Below, piece after piece: positions 7,480 to 15,171 of a stretch of DNA of 64,000 nt. Source of the stretch: Candidatus Jordarchaeales archaeon (GTDB lineage: Archaea; Asgardarchaeota; Jordiarchaeia; Jordiarchaeales; Freyrarchaeaceae); assembly GCA_038889235.1 (NCBI GenBank), contig JAWAHN010000001.1:344499-408498 (forward strand), read 5' to 3'. A model generated the notes under the pieces. The model saw only the letters and a program-made list of their open reading frames with translations. It had not been told where the DNA came from and did not search any database. The position numbers and the translations under genes are program-made. Position 1 is the stretch's first letter. The number at the start of each line of letters is the position of its first letter.

Positions 7480-8795
7480 TGGAACTGGAAAAATATGTCT
7501 CCGACGTCCTTCCGAGGAGTATGGCGTCGCACGGGTTGACGATTTACAAGGCTGTCCTTAAGCCTCTCAAGGTGTTGCTGGAGCAGAGGAGGATTCCGGA
7601 GGAGGGATGGAGGGACGAGGATGTCAGGCTGCTCTTAAAGCTCTTCTCGATGATGGACACGGACAAGGACCCTGAGGCGGCTAGGGTTGGGGAGAGGGAG
7701 GGGAGGGTTGCGTCGCAGCTTGTCGCTGAGCTTGCCGCGGGGTTCTGCCACGGCGTTGGGAGAAGTGGGGATGTGGCTGCTCCTCAGCCGAAGGCTCCCG
7801 GTAGCTCTGCGATGTACGCGCTGGCCAACGCTTTGGCGTCTGATGCTATGAGGAGGTTTGGTGCTCCAAACTTGCGTCACGCTGTCGTTTTGCCGTTGTC
7901 GACTGGGATGAGCATAGCCCTTGCACTGGCAGCCTTGAAGAGAGGGGAGGGAAGGTACGTTGTGTATCCTAGGGTTGACCACAAGTCGCCTATGAAGGCT
8001 GTGGAGCTTGTCGGGCTCAAGTTGAGGGTTGTGGAGGGGGTTGTTGAGGGGGACGCTGTGAGGGTTCCAGTTGAAGACGTCGCCGAAGCAGTCGACGACG
8101 ACACTGCGGCTATAGTTTCGACGACCACGTTCTTCCCGCCTAGGGAGCCAGACAACATTAAGGAGATAGCTAAGGTTGCAAGGGATCTCGGTGTGCCTCA
8201 CATAGTGAACAACGCTTACGGTGTTCAGAGCAGGGAGATAATGAGGATGGTTAGGGGGGCCGTTGACGCGGGGAGAGTTGACGCGGTAATCCAGAGCACT
8301 GATAAAAACTTCCTCACACCGGTGGGCGGCTCTGTAGTCGCCGCCAAGGAGGAAGGGGTGATCGAGAGGATCAGCGGGATGTACGCTGGGAGGGCGACAG
8401 CCGCCCCCGTAGTGCAGTTCCTTGCAGCCATACTCTGCCTCGGAGTTAAAGGATACGAGAGACTTAGGGACGAGCAGGAGGAGAACAGAAGGCTACTCGA
8501 GAAGCTTTTAGGGGAGGTTGCGGAGAGGCATGGTGAGAGGCTGCTGAACGTGTTCAACCCTATAGCGTGCGCCATGACCCTGACCGGGAAGGAGCCGGTG
8601 AAAATTGGCGCCGCTCTCTACAACTTGAGGGTTAATGGTCCTCGCGCCCTGGGGCCAGAGGACTGGGGGGTGTGCTGTAAGAGGTATAAGACAGCCTACT
8701 TAACCATGAACGCCGCTATAGGGGCTAGTAGGAGGGATGTTGAGGTAGCTGTTGAAAGGCTTGAAGTGGCGCTCAGACAAGTGTGTGAAGGATGA
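7479..8795 (+). CDS. spcS: O-phosphoseryl-tRNA(Sec) selenium transferase (SepSecS)
   Basis: This PLP enzyme converts phosphoseryl-tRNA(Sec) to selenocysteinyl-tRNA(Sec) with selenophosphate, the last step of the archaeal/eukaryal route. At 438 residues it matches archaeal family size. The PLP lysine lies in STDKNFLTPVGG (K276), and the phosphate-loop region is visible as GSSAMYALANAL and LPLSTGMSIALAL. ATG at 7479 overlaps the selB stop (TGATG) and has GGAGGGGG 10 bases upstream; TTG at 7476 is an alternative. It is cotranscribed with selB. pstK, for the preceding step, lies at 30.2-31.1 kb. Confusion with the tRNA-Cys enzyme SepCysS is unlikely, since that protein is shorter and lacks the DKNF motif. 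Confidence 0.95.
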   Translation: MELEKYVSDVLPRSMASHGLTIYKAVLKPLKVLLEQRRIPEEGWRDEDVRLLLKLFSMMDTDKDPEAARVGEREGRVASQLVAELAAGFCHGVGRSGDVAAPQPKAPGSSAMYALANALASDAMRRFGAPNLRHAVVLPLSTGMSIALALAALKRGEGRYVVYPRVDHKSPMKAVELVGLKLRVVEGVVEGDAVRVPVEDVAEAVDDDTAAIVSTTTFFPPREPDNIKEIAKVARDLGVPHIVNNAYGVQSREIMRMVRGAVDAGRVDAVIQSTDKNFLTPVGGSVVAAKEEGVIERISGMYAGRATAAPVVQFLAAILCLGVKGYERLRDEQEENRRLLEKLLGEVAERHGERLLNVFNPIACAMTLTGKEPVKIGAALYNLRVNGPRALGPEDWGVCCKRYKTAYLTMNAAIGASRRDVEVAVERLEVALRQVCEG

Positions 8796-8797
8796 CA

Positions 8798-10159
8798 TTA
8801 GCACCGCTCGATGTTCCTTTTCACTGTTTCCATCGCGAGGTTTAGCAGGTTTCTGAGCCTACTTTCCGTCCTCGCCTCAACCGTTATTCTTATGAGTGGC
8901 TGCGTGTTGGAAGGCCTTATTATGAACCAGCCGTCGTCTAGGTCAACTCGGACGCCGTCTATAGTGTTTATCTCGTAGCCTTCGCGCTCGAGTTCCTCCT
9001 TGACGCGGTCGACTACTTTGAACTTCTTCTCGTCGGGGCATTCAATGTTCCTTTCGGTTATCGGGTAGCTTGGCAGCTCGTCCACTAAGGTGGAGAGGGG
9101 GCGCCTCTCCTTTGACAGTATTTCGGCCATCAGTAGGCTGGCATATATTCCGTCGTCGAACGGCATTAGGAAGGACGGGTAGTAGTGTCCTGAAGCCTCT
9201 ATGCCGAAGACCGCGCCGTGCTTCTTTATCGCCTCGGTTATGAACACGTCGCCCACGCGCTCCCACACAACTTCTCCACCGAGCTCCTCGACTTTTTCCT
9301 TCACGACCATCGAGCAGGAGATGTTCGCCACCACCCTGCCTTTCCTGCGCGAGAACGCTTCTTCGACCAGTATGACGCCTGCAGTTTCAGGCCTTAAAAC
9401 GCGCCCCTTATCATCGACGAAGACAGCCCTGTCAGCGTCTCCGTCGTATGCGACTCCCATATCTGCTCCTACGGCGACAGTTAGTTGCCGGAGCTCGTTC
9501 ACTGTATCCTCTTTCGGGTGCGGGTCCCTGCCTGGAAACGTGCCGTCAGGTTGAGCGTTAAGCGTGTAAACCTTCATTCCAGCACGTCTGAAAAGTTCTG
9601 GGGCAACCGTGGAGGCTGCCCCACAACCGGGGTCTAACACCACTTTCAGCGGTCTTTCTATGCTGATGTTTTCAAGGAGGAATTCCTGGTATGATGCGGC
9701 CACAACTTCTGTGTTTAAGCTCTGGAACGAGCCGAGCTCGTTCCACCTTTTCTTGACGAATTCCCCCTTCATGTAGACTTCCTTTATGTCTTGGTTTTCC
9801 CTAGAGAACCCTGTCCCGTCCGGGCGCCTGAAACGTATTCCAGTGTAGTGGGGTGGATTGTGGGAGGCTGTCACTATTGCGCCCGCCTTGTAGCTGCCGC
9901 TGCGCCAAAGGTGGAAGTTGAAAGTTGGAATTGGAAGCATTCCTACGGAGACCACGTTGCACCCGGCGGAGCAGAGACCCGCTATGAGCGCTTGCTCAAC
10001 TATTCTGGAGCTCTCGCGCACGTCTCTCCCGGTTGCTACCGTCCCCTTTCCTCCAAGATATGTGGCTAGTGCTAAGCCGACCTTAACGCTGAAGGCGGCG
10101 TCGAGGTCCTGGTTGAATACGCCTCTAATATCATAGGCTCTAAAAACGTGTTCTCCCAA
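8798..10159 (-). CDS. Phosphomannomutase/phosphoglucomutase (alpha-D-phosphohexomutase)
   Basis: It interconverts hexose 1- and 6-phosphates, supplying sugar nucleotides for glycans such as those of the 43-64 kb island. The four-domain hexomutase signatures are present: catalytic serine loop TASHNPP (about residues 97-103), metal loop DGDADR (about 240), sugar-binding loop GIEASGH (about 320) and phosphate-binding RPSNTQP near the C-terminus. At 453 residues it is full length. The substrate (mannose, glucose or glucosamine phosphate) cannot be fixed from motifs. ATG at 10159 was kept; the region upstream contains GGGAG sequences and a possible TATA at 10229-10238 (minus). It converges with spcS, leaving two bases between stops. 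Confidence 0.88.
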   Translation of the reverse strand: MGEHVFRAYDIRGVFNQDLDAAFSVKVGLALATYLGGKGTVATGRDVRESSRIVEQALIAGLCSAGCNVVSVGMLPIPTFNFHLWRSGSYKAGAIVTASHNPPHYTGIRFRRPDGTGFSRENQDIKEVYMKGEFVKKRWNELGSFQSLNTEVVAASYQEFLLENISIERPLKVVLDPGCGAASTVAPELFRRAGMKVYTLNAQPDGTFPGRDPHPKEDTVNELRQLTVAVGADMGVAYDGDADRAVFVDDKGRVLRPETAGVILVEEAFSRRKGRVVANISCSMVVKEKVEELGGEVVWERVGDVFITEAIKKHGAVFGIEASGHYYPSFLMPFDDGIYASLLMAEILSKERRPLSTLVDELPSYPITERNIECPDEKKFKVVDRVKEELEREGYEINTIDGVRVDLDDGWFIIRPSNTQPLIRITVEARTESRLRNLLNLAMETVKRNIERC

Positions 10160-10301
10160 AGGCTGAACCCCCCGGAGGGAAGCTGCTCTCCCTTTGTTTT
10201 CAACACTTGAATGGTTTCACGGAAGAGTTTAATACTGGTCGAGTTCTTAAAAGTCTCGTGTTCTAGCGCCCGCTGTATGGCGGGGTCGGTGAGGGGCCTG
10301 T

Positions 10302-10970
10302 ATGGATGAGGCGGAGAGAGTGCTGACCACTATCGAGGACAATATAGGTGTGGAGGCAGCTGCTATACTCAACAGTGAGGGGGGAATAGTTGCCTCACAC
10401 ATTCCCGAAGAGGAGCAAGACGTGATTCAATCATTGCTGTTCTCTCTCGGTGGAACCGCCATCTCAAGCTTCATCGCAGAGGTTGGGGGGAAGGTTGTAG
10501 GCTTGAAGAAGGCTGAGAAGTTCATGTTGGCCATCATGGACAGAGGGGATATTAGAGAGGTGCATGCGAAGCTTGAAAGGGGAATGGTACTCCTGAAGGA
10601 GTTGATTAAGGAGGGAGTGAAGGAGGGGTTGCTTGAGGTCACCGAACGGGCTCCTGTGCATTTGACTCCCGCGGCTAGGAAGGTTGCTATGGAGATGAGG
10701 ATTCCAGCGGAGTATGTGGCTTTCTCTGTTCCGACGAGGAAAATCTTCACCCTTGAGTTTATGGAGAGCAGGGTTTCAAGAGAGCTGGTCGAGAAGTACG
10801 GGGGCTGGGTGATGGACCTCTTCATGATGATTGATGGGGAGAAAAGCGTTGGGGCACTGGCGGAAGTGCTTGGGAGGGATCTAAACGAGGTTGTGGTGGT
10901 CGTGGGCGAGCTTCTTAGGGCGAAGGCCGTTACAATTAAGAGGATAGACATACCACCGCTACGCTCCTAG
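10302..10970 (+). CDS. Roadblock/LC7-domain protein with C-terminal helical domain
   Basis: Residues 1-115 have the Roadblock/LC7 pattern (strand-turn IEDNIGVEAAAILNSEGGIVAS, central helix, AIMDRGDIREVHAKLERG). Such domains dimerise and regulate small Ras/MglA-type GTPases or serve as scaffold subunits. Residues about 150-222 (VMDLFMMIDGEKSVGALAEVLGRDLNEVVVVVGELLRAKAV) look like a winged-helix or PqqD-like fold. ATG at 10302 has GAGGGG 6 bases upstream; TTCTTAAAAGTC at about 10245-10256 is a possible TATA. It is followed by two coiled-coil genes on the same strand and a third on the other. No GTPase gene is adjacent. Confidence 0.75.
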   Translation: MDEAERVLTTIEDNIGVEAAAILNSEGGIVASHIPEEEQDVIQSLLFSLGGTAISSFIAEVGGKVVGLKKAEKFMLAIMDRGDIREVHAKLERGMVLLKELIKEGVKEGLLEVTERAPVHLTPAARKVAMEMRIPAEYVAFSVPTRKIFTLEFMESRVSRELVEKYGGWVMDLFMMIDGEKSVGALAEVLGRDLNEVVVVVGELLRAKAVTIKRIDIPPLRS

Positions 10971-11051
10971 TTGGCTGCCGCTTAGACTAAGCAGGCACCT
11001 CGCCGGCTCTCGACAGTATGAGTGGTTCTTGTTTTGGGAAAGAGCTTATGT

Positions 11052-11072
11052 GCAGGATTCCTGCTAAATATC
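11052..11072 (+). promoter_or_regulatory. Palindrome abutting a TATA-like box
   Basis: GCAGG-ATT-CCTGC (11052-11064) is a perfect palindrome directly before TAAATATC, which lies about 30 bases ahead of the ATG at 11100. A palindrome covering the BRE position is where an archaeal repressor would bind. Confidence 0.4.
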
Positions 11073-11099
11073 GTGTATGAAGAGTGTGATAGGAGTGTG

Positions 11100-11519
11100 A
11101 TGTGCTTGGGAGAGAAGGTGGATAACATACTCTACCAGTTTAAGAGCTTGTCGTTGAAGCTGGATGAGTCGCTTAAGGTTATGGAGAGAAACTTCGAGCT
11201 TCTCTCCGCGTTAATGGAGCGAGTGGAGCAGAGCATTAGGGGGCTTAACGCCACCTTTGAGAACCTTGCGAGAACCATAAAGGAGCAGGAGGAACTTTTC
11301 GCGGAGCAAGTAGAAACTCTCCTCAACACTTTCAACTTCGAGATTAGGGGTTTCAGGGAAGCGGTCAAGCTTGAGACGTTTAATGAGACGAAGGAGATGC
11401 TTGACAGCATCCTTCAAACTATTCGAAGCGAAATAGACCCGCATAGGATTAAGCCCATGATGAGCGAGCTTGTTCAGGCATCTCTTAAGATACTCTCCAG
11501 GGCTGGTGGAGGAAAGTAG
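11100..11519 (+). CDS. Coiled-coil protein, first of a set
   Basis: A 139-residue, almost wholly helical protein with heptad leucines through residues about 10-125. I chose ATG at 11100 (MCLGEKVDNILYQF) over the upstream in-frame start at 11022, because AGGAG precedes it closely and the extra N-terminus does not fit. There is no membrane segment or enzyme motif. It lies between the Roadblock gene and another coiled-coil gene 22 bases downstream, suggesting a structural or scaffold complex. I know no named family. Confidence 0.6.
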   Translation: MCLGEKVDNILYQFKSLSLKLDESLKVMERNFELLSALMERVEQSIRGLNATFENLARTIKEQEELFAEQVETLLNTFNFEIRGFREAVKLETFNETKEMLDSILQTIRSEIDPHRIKPMMSELVQASLKILSRAGGGK

Positions 11520-11540
11520 GAGGTTTAGGGGGTCGATGCC

Positions 11541-11978
11541 ATGTCTATTCCCGAGTCTATGATTCCGCTGATAACCCAAGCCTTGAACGACATATATAGT
11601 AAGGTTGATCAGCTGAGTGGACAGGTCGAGAAGTACACCGGGAAAATAGAGAAGTTCACCGAGTTTTTCACCAAGAACATTTCAACGCTCATGAAGGGAG
11701 TGGAGGAGCTGGCGAATATTATCAGGGAGGAAAGGGTGAAAACAATACGGCACTTAAGTGAGTCGACAGTTAACGTGGTTGAGGAAATAAAGAGGCTTCA
11801 ATCAGTTAACATGGAGACCATGCGGAGGGAGACCATCGAACTCCACAGAAAGACTTTAGAAAGCGTGAGGGAGGCCATTTGGGTTCTTCAGACGATGATA
11901 CTGATAAACAGATTTCTTCTAGCCATAGGGGAACTTCAGAAGAAAATGGGGGAAGCGGGGAGCTCACCCGGCCAGTGA
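11541..11978 (+). CDS. Coiled-coil protein, second of a set
   Basis: A 145-residue helical protein with an extended heptad region (about residues 10-125; for example YTGKIEKFTEFFTKNISTLM) and a short Gly/Ser/Pro tail. Start ATG at 11541 follows GGGGGTC and the stop of the preceding coiled-coil gene by 22 bases, so the two are probably one operon. It resembles the signalling stalks of chemoreceptor-like or kinesin-like coiled coils only in general pattern. A structural or adaptor role with the Roadblock protein is inference. Confidence 0.6.
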   Translation: MSIPESMIPLITQALNDIYSKVDQLSGQVEKYTGKIEKFTEFFTKNISTLMKGVEELANIIREERVKTIRHLSESTVNVVEEIKRLQSVNMETMRRETIELHRKTLESVREAIWVLQTMILINRFLLAIGELQKKMGEAGSSPGQ

Positions 11979-12009
11979 TGGCTGAATGAAAAATGGCGGA
12001 AGTGAGAGG

Positions 12010-12702
12010 CTAGTAGCCCCTCCTGAACAAGTCTGATGGCTTTATCAGGCGTTCTTCCTCCGCGGGTTTCGGTTCCTCGTAAACTGGAGCCGGCATCCTG
12101 GCTGGTTTAGCTGGGCCTGGCTCCTTCCTTCTAACCGTTGGTGGAGGCACCTCTTTCTTTTCCTCCTTTGGAGCCTCTTTTTCTGGCTTCACAACCTTTC
12201 CTTCCCTTATCTGGAGGGCGAGGTTTTCCACTTTCTCGACAAGGTCCTTTATAGCCATTATCTCCATCCCTTTCTGGAGGTTGCTCACGGTCTTCTCTAG
12301 GGCTTCTTCGAGCCTCGAAACCCCCTTCAGCTCGACGCTTTCAACGCGGCTGACCAAGTCTTCTCTGATTTCCTCCATTCTCTTCTCTAGTAGGGAGAAC
12401 CTTTCGTTTAGGAGGCGCTCGACTCTTAGCACGGTCTTCGCCACGTCCTCCATTAAGCTGACTATCATCCGGAGAAGTGCTAGGTCTTCTCTGGTTTCAG
12501 TTTCTTTGACGGGTTTCTCGACGGCAGGCTTTTTTGCGACGACCTCTTCGCTTTTAGCCGCTTCGATCTTAACCATGCTAACGATGTCAGCGCTTTTAGC
12601 AGCGTCCGAAGGTTTGACAGCTACAACAGATGGTTGTTGCCCCTCTGGATTTTCCGGCTTTTCGGGAACCTTCACGGTGGGAGACCCGCTCTTCTCAGAC
12701 AA
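12010..12702 (-). CDS. Coiled-coil protein with Pro/Lys/Glu-rich arms, third of a set
   Basis: A 230-residue protein in three parts: a disordered Pro/Ala/Lys/Glu-rich N-terminus (1-70), a coiled coil (about 72-165) and a second disordered Pro/Lys/Glu tail ending KPSDLFRRGY. TTG at 12702 is preceded by GGTGAG. It is convergent with the other two coiled-coil genes, leaving about 30 bases. The conserved-looking C-terminal peptide could be a docking motif. No enzyme motif is visible. Flexible arms on a coiled coil fit an adaptor or cytoskeletal linker, but the function is unknown. Confidence 0.6.
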   Translation of the reverse strand: MSEKSGSPTVKVPEKPENPEGQQPSVVAVKPSDAAKSADIVSMVKIEAAKSEEVVAKKPAVEKPVKETETREDLALLRMIVSLMEDVAKTVLRVERLLNERFSLLEKRMEEIREDLVSRVESVELKGVSRLEEALEKTVSNLQKGMEIMAIKDLVEKVENLALQIREGKVVKPEKEAPKEEKKEVPPPTVRRKEPGPAKPARMPAPVYEEPKPAEEERLIKPSDLFRRGY

Positions 12703-12769
12703 AGCTCACCACACTCCACATCCCACTACCCGAATGGGTCACCATATTTTCTATAACTGGGTTCAAGGA

Positions 12770-12948
12770 AGGGCTTCCAAGCTTCTCCTTAAAGGGAGCC
12801 ATAGTTTACGCCACCAGCTGGAAACATCGTTGAACTTCCACTCCTCCCCTTTCGGCAGACTTAGATTTTCCGTGGAGTAACGGCGTCGGCAGCTACACTA
12901 CTAGTGACGCCGGGGGCAAGTGAGTACCAAGACCAGCTTGGAAGCCCT
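12770..12948. ncRNA. Candidate structured RNA closed by a 14-bp perfect stem
   Basis: AGGGCTTCCAAGCT (12770-12783) pairs perfectly with AGCTTGGAAGCCCT (12935-12948). Inside lie further stems: CGGCGTC/GACGCCG (12881-12887 with 12906-12912), TCCAC/GTGGA flanked by CGTT/AACG, and a short CTCC/GGGAG hairpin. The 326-base gap holds no credible open frame. TATA-like boxes exist on both sides (CTATAAC near 12751; TTATTAATT on the minus strand near 12975), so orientation is open. I see no RNase P or SRP signature. A small inverted-repeat element (MITE-like) is the main alternative. Confidence 0.5.
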
Positions 12949-13028
12949 CTTTCTCTTTGGGGACCTCAATTAATAAGTTCTCAGTGGATTTATAAAAAAG
13001 TGTTGATTAGCCGGTGTACAAGATTTCG

Positions 13029-13511
13029 CTAGAGGGACCAGTACTCGTCTCCGACCCAGTGAAGGTTCTTCACGGCTTTCCCTTTTCCCCCCGCTTTGAT
13101 GGCTTCCGCGTCTAGGAGGGCTTCCCCCACCGCTATGGGTTTCTGGTGTTTTTCGTCGACCACCACTACTAAGGAGCCGGCTTTTACAGACTCGTCGACG
13201 GCTCTTATTCCGGGAAGCATAACGTCTGCACCGTTAGTTATGTGAGGAACTGCACCCATGTCTACGACAATCTTCGGGAGAGTGAATAGGCCGCCGAGAA
13301 GTGATCTGAGCGATGGAAGTAGTCTACCCCCTTTCCTCAGCAGTAGGAGTTGCCCATGGTGGAAGTACACCTCGTCGTCGTTCTCCGTGAACGCCACTTC
13401 TACGTCTTCTAAGGAGATCACTGCTCCTAGAGATTGGTGGAGTTCTTCAGTGAGCCTTTTAACCTCCGATTTTTTGAGAAAGTGCCTCCTCTTCAGCTTC
13501 AAATCACACAC
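13029..13511 (-). CDS. PUA-domain protein (MCT-1/Tma20-like)
   Basis: A 160-residue protein of the archaeal DUF1947-plus-PUA type, related to eukaryal MCT-1/Tma20 and the ligatin/DENR recycling factors. The N-terminal 75 residues begin with a basic helix (LKRRHFLKKSEVKRLTEEL). The PUA part shows VDMGAVPHITNGADVMLPGI, followed by AGSLVVVVDEKHQKPIAVGEALL. PUA domains bind RNA, so a ribosome- or tRNA-linked role is likely. GTG at 13511 lies 6 bases past the stop of the HTH regulator gene, so the two are cotranscribed, the regulator first. Confidence 0.82.
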   Translation of the reverse strand: MCDLKLKRRHFLKKSEVKRLTEELHQSLGAVISLEDVEVAFTENDDEVYFHHGQLLLLRKGGRLLPSLRSLLGGLFTLPKIVVDMGAVPHITNGADVMLPGIRAVDESVKAGSLVVVVDEKHQKPIAVGEALLDAEAIKAGGKGKAVKNLHWVGDEYWSL

Positions 13512-13517
13512 CGTTCC

Positions 13518-14258
13518 TCAGGGGGGTGAAAGGTTAACTTGTTGGGAGAACTGCCTGAGAAGCTTTATGAGCTCTTCGACCGTTACTTCCTTGGTGACGG
13601 CTAAGGGAATTTTCTCGTTTTCAACCAGGCTCAAGGTTGCAGGGTCGAGTTTTGAGACTCCGTGGAGGATTAATAGGCCGGGCTTATGTTTATTTCCTTT
13701 AATGGTTACAGTGAGGGATCGACCAGTGCTCGCGTTGACCAATATGAGACTTCTCCCGACGGACGCCTGGTAGAGTTTCGCGTAGCCTTCGCTTGAAAGG
13801 TCTTTAAGCATTGCTTTGCTTTCAACGACAATGTACCCTGAAAGTTCTTTGTCGAGCAGCTCACTTGGGGTGAGGGGCTCAGCTCCTATGGCGTGGCAGA
13901 GCCTTTTAGCGCTGACGGGGGAGATAAACTCCCTGGCATCCAGGATTATCGAGGAGGGGATCTCGACGTCCATTAAGCGTCCTAGAGCTGATGTTACAGG
14001 GTTCCCTCTCCTTCCGTCTATGTCTAGCAAGGCTTCGACAAAGCGTTTTATGGTCTTGGTTCCAGGGGACTTCCTCCTGTTAGCCTCGTAATCGCTTATG
14101 ACTGACGGGGATACTTCTAGGTACTCGGCTAGGGTTATCTGGCTTACGTGAAACAGCTCCCTCCACCTTCGCATCACTTTTCCGGGGTCCTCGGCTAGGA
14201 CTATTTCACCGGCTATACGACGGGCAAGCCTCTCCCGGACGTCGACCAGAATGTTCAA
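13518..14258 (-). CDS. HTH (XRE-like) transcriptional regulator, COG1709-like
   Basis: The N-terminal helix-turn-helix is clear (VSQITLAEYLEVSPSVISDYE, about residues 38-58). It is followed by about 150 residues that look like a sensor domain (GYIVVESKAMLKDL, SVGRSLILVNASTG). I chose TTG at 14258 because GGAGGGG lies 8 bases upstream; the longer frame to 14318 would include the TATA box region. It is first gene of a two-gene unit with the PUA protein. Targets are unknown; autoregulation at the TATA at 14286-14295 is plausible but not shown. Confidence 0.78.
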   Translation of the reverse strand: MNILVDVRERLARRIAGEIVLAEDPGKVMRRWRELFHVSQITLAEYLEVSPSVISDYEANRRKSPGTKTIKRFVEALLDIDGRRGNPVTSALGRLMDVEIPSSIILDAREFISPVSAKRLCHAIGAEPLTPSELLDKELSGYIVVESKAMLKDLSSEGYAKLYQASVGRSLILVNASTGRSLTVTIKGNKHKPGLLILHGVSKLDPATLSLVENEKIPLAVTKEVTVEELIKLLRQFSQQVNLSPP

Positions 14259-14285
14259 AGAGACCCCTCCACGAAGCACTCCCCT

Positions 14286-14295
14286 TACATATATA
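14286..14295 (-). promoter_or_regulatory. TATA box of the HTH-PUA operon
   Basis: On the minus strand CAATATATATG lies about 32 bases upstream of the TTG at 14258, giving a short leader that carries GGAGGGG. The divergent signal peptidase gene starts about 55 bases away on the other side. Confidence 0.5.
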
Positions 14296-14348
14296 TTGCA
14301 CGTGTAATAAAAATTCACTGTCGCCTCGAAGGCCTTGGAGGTGTCTTT

Positions 14349-14942
14349 TTGAGCAAAAAAAAGGGAGAAGTGGAACTTGCAAGGTATGTTTTGCTAATAG
14401 TGTTAATCGTGATTGTGGTTTTCGGCGGCTTTCAGCTATTGAAAGCGTACCTGGGGACACCTGCACCTTTCAGGGTAGTTTCAACTTCACCTTCAAGCAT
14501 GGAGCCAACCCTCTACTACGGGGACCTCGTGGTGATAAAGAAAGCTCCGTTCTACGAGATAGGAGTAGGAGACGTCATAGTGTTCGACGCTTACAACTGG
14601 TATTTTGAAGCGGGCGAACTTCCGCCGAACATACCAGTGATCCACAGGGTTTACTGGGTGTCATTTGAGAACGGGCAACTCTACTACTACACTTGGGGAG
14701 ATAACAGACTTACCAATCCTTCCCCCGACCCCGCCCCGACACCTTACTGGCTAGTACACGGGAAGGTCGTCTTCACAATACCGAAACTTGGCTTAGTCAT
14801 ATTATTCATTCAAAGCGGCGGATTCATAGTACTAATAGTGATATTGATAATATTACTGATGATCACAATAACAGCCAAGGATGTGGAGGAAGAAAGCAAA
14901 AGAGATGGGAAGAGACACGACGAGGGCTCGAAAATTATATAA
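14349..14942 (+). CDS. Signal peptidase I, archaeal/ER (Sec11) type
   Basis: It cleaves signal peptides from secreted proteins at the membrane. The protein has an N-terminal membrane helix (about residues 11-31), the catalytic serine box SSMEPTLYYGD (Ser at about 50), and the His box IHRVYW (His at about 98), which replaces the bacterial lysine as in Sec11. GDN follows near 117 as a further conserved site. A second membrane helix lies near the C-terminus (about 150-175), followed by a charged tail. TTG at 14349 has GGAGGTG 5-6 bases upstream. A tRNA gene follows directly. Confidence 0.9.
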   Translation: MSKKKGEVELARYVLLIVLIVIVVFGGFQLLKAYLGTPAPFRVVSTSPSSMEPTLYYGDLVVIKKAPFYEIGVGDVIVFDAYNWYFEAGELPPNIPVIHRVYWVSFENGQLYYYTWGDNRLTNPSPDPAPTPYWLVHGKVVFTIPKLGLVILFIQSGGFIVLIVILIILLMITITAKDVEEESKRDGKRHDEGSKII

Positions 14943-14946
14943 AAAA
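14933..14946 (+). promoter_or_regulatory. TATA box of the tRNA-Gln gene
   Basis: ATTATATAAAAAAC ends about 23 bases before the first tRNA base at 14969. It overlaps the last codons and stop of the signal peptidase gene. Confidence 0.6.
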
Positions 14947-14968
14947 CCCGGGAAAACCTAGAATTGGA

Positions 14969-15073
14969 AGCCCGGTGGTGTAGAGCCTTTAGGGGGCGCG
15001 GAGCGGCCAAGCATCCGGGGCTTTGGACCCCGGGACCCCAGACACGGGAGGAATTCGAATCTGGGCCGGGCTA
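14969..15073 (+). tRNA. tRNA-Gln(TTG) with two inserts (D loop and T arm)
   Basis: The acceptor AGCCCGG (14969-14975) pairs with CCGGGCT (15066-15072), then discriminator A. The anticodon arm is CGGGG-CTTTGGA-CCCCG (15016-15032) with anticodon TTG at 15023-15025. The D stem GTGT/GCAT and the T stem CCCAG/CTGGG with loop TTCGAAT are complete only if about 20 bases (14984-15003) are removed from the D loop and 12 bases (15042-15053) from between positions 53 and 54. The spliced product would be 73 bases with every standard pair. The anticodon loop itself is uninterrupted. Insert boundaries can slide by one or two bases because of AG repeats. Confidence 0.88.
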
Positions 15074-15171
15074 CCAACACCCTACTTTTCCCCCAAAACA
15101 AGTGAAGAAAAAGGGCGGCGAATATGTTCGGCGGTGAACGTCGTTTTTCTTAGCCCACCCTTCAGACATTG

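Noticed and set aside
12770-12948. RNase P RNA or SRP RNA
   Set aside because: Too short, and the conserved P4 and helix 8 sequences are not visible on either strand.
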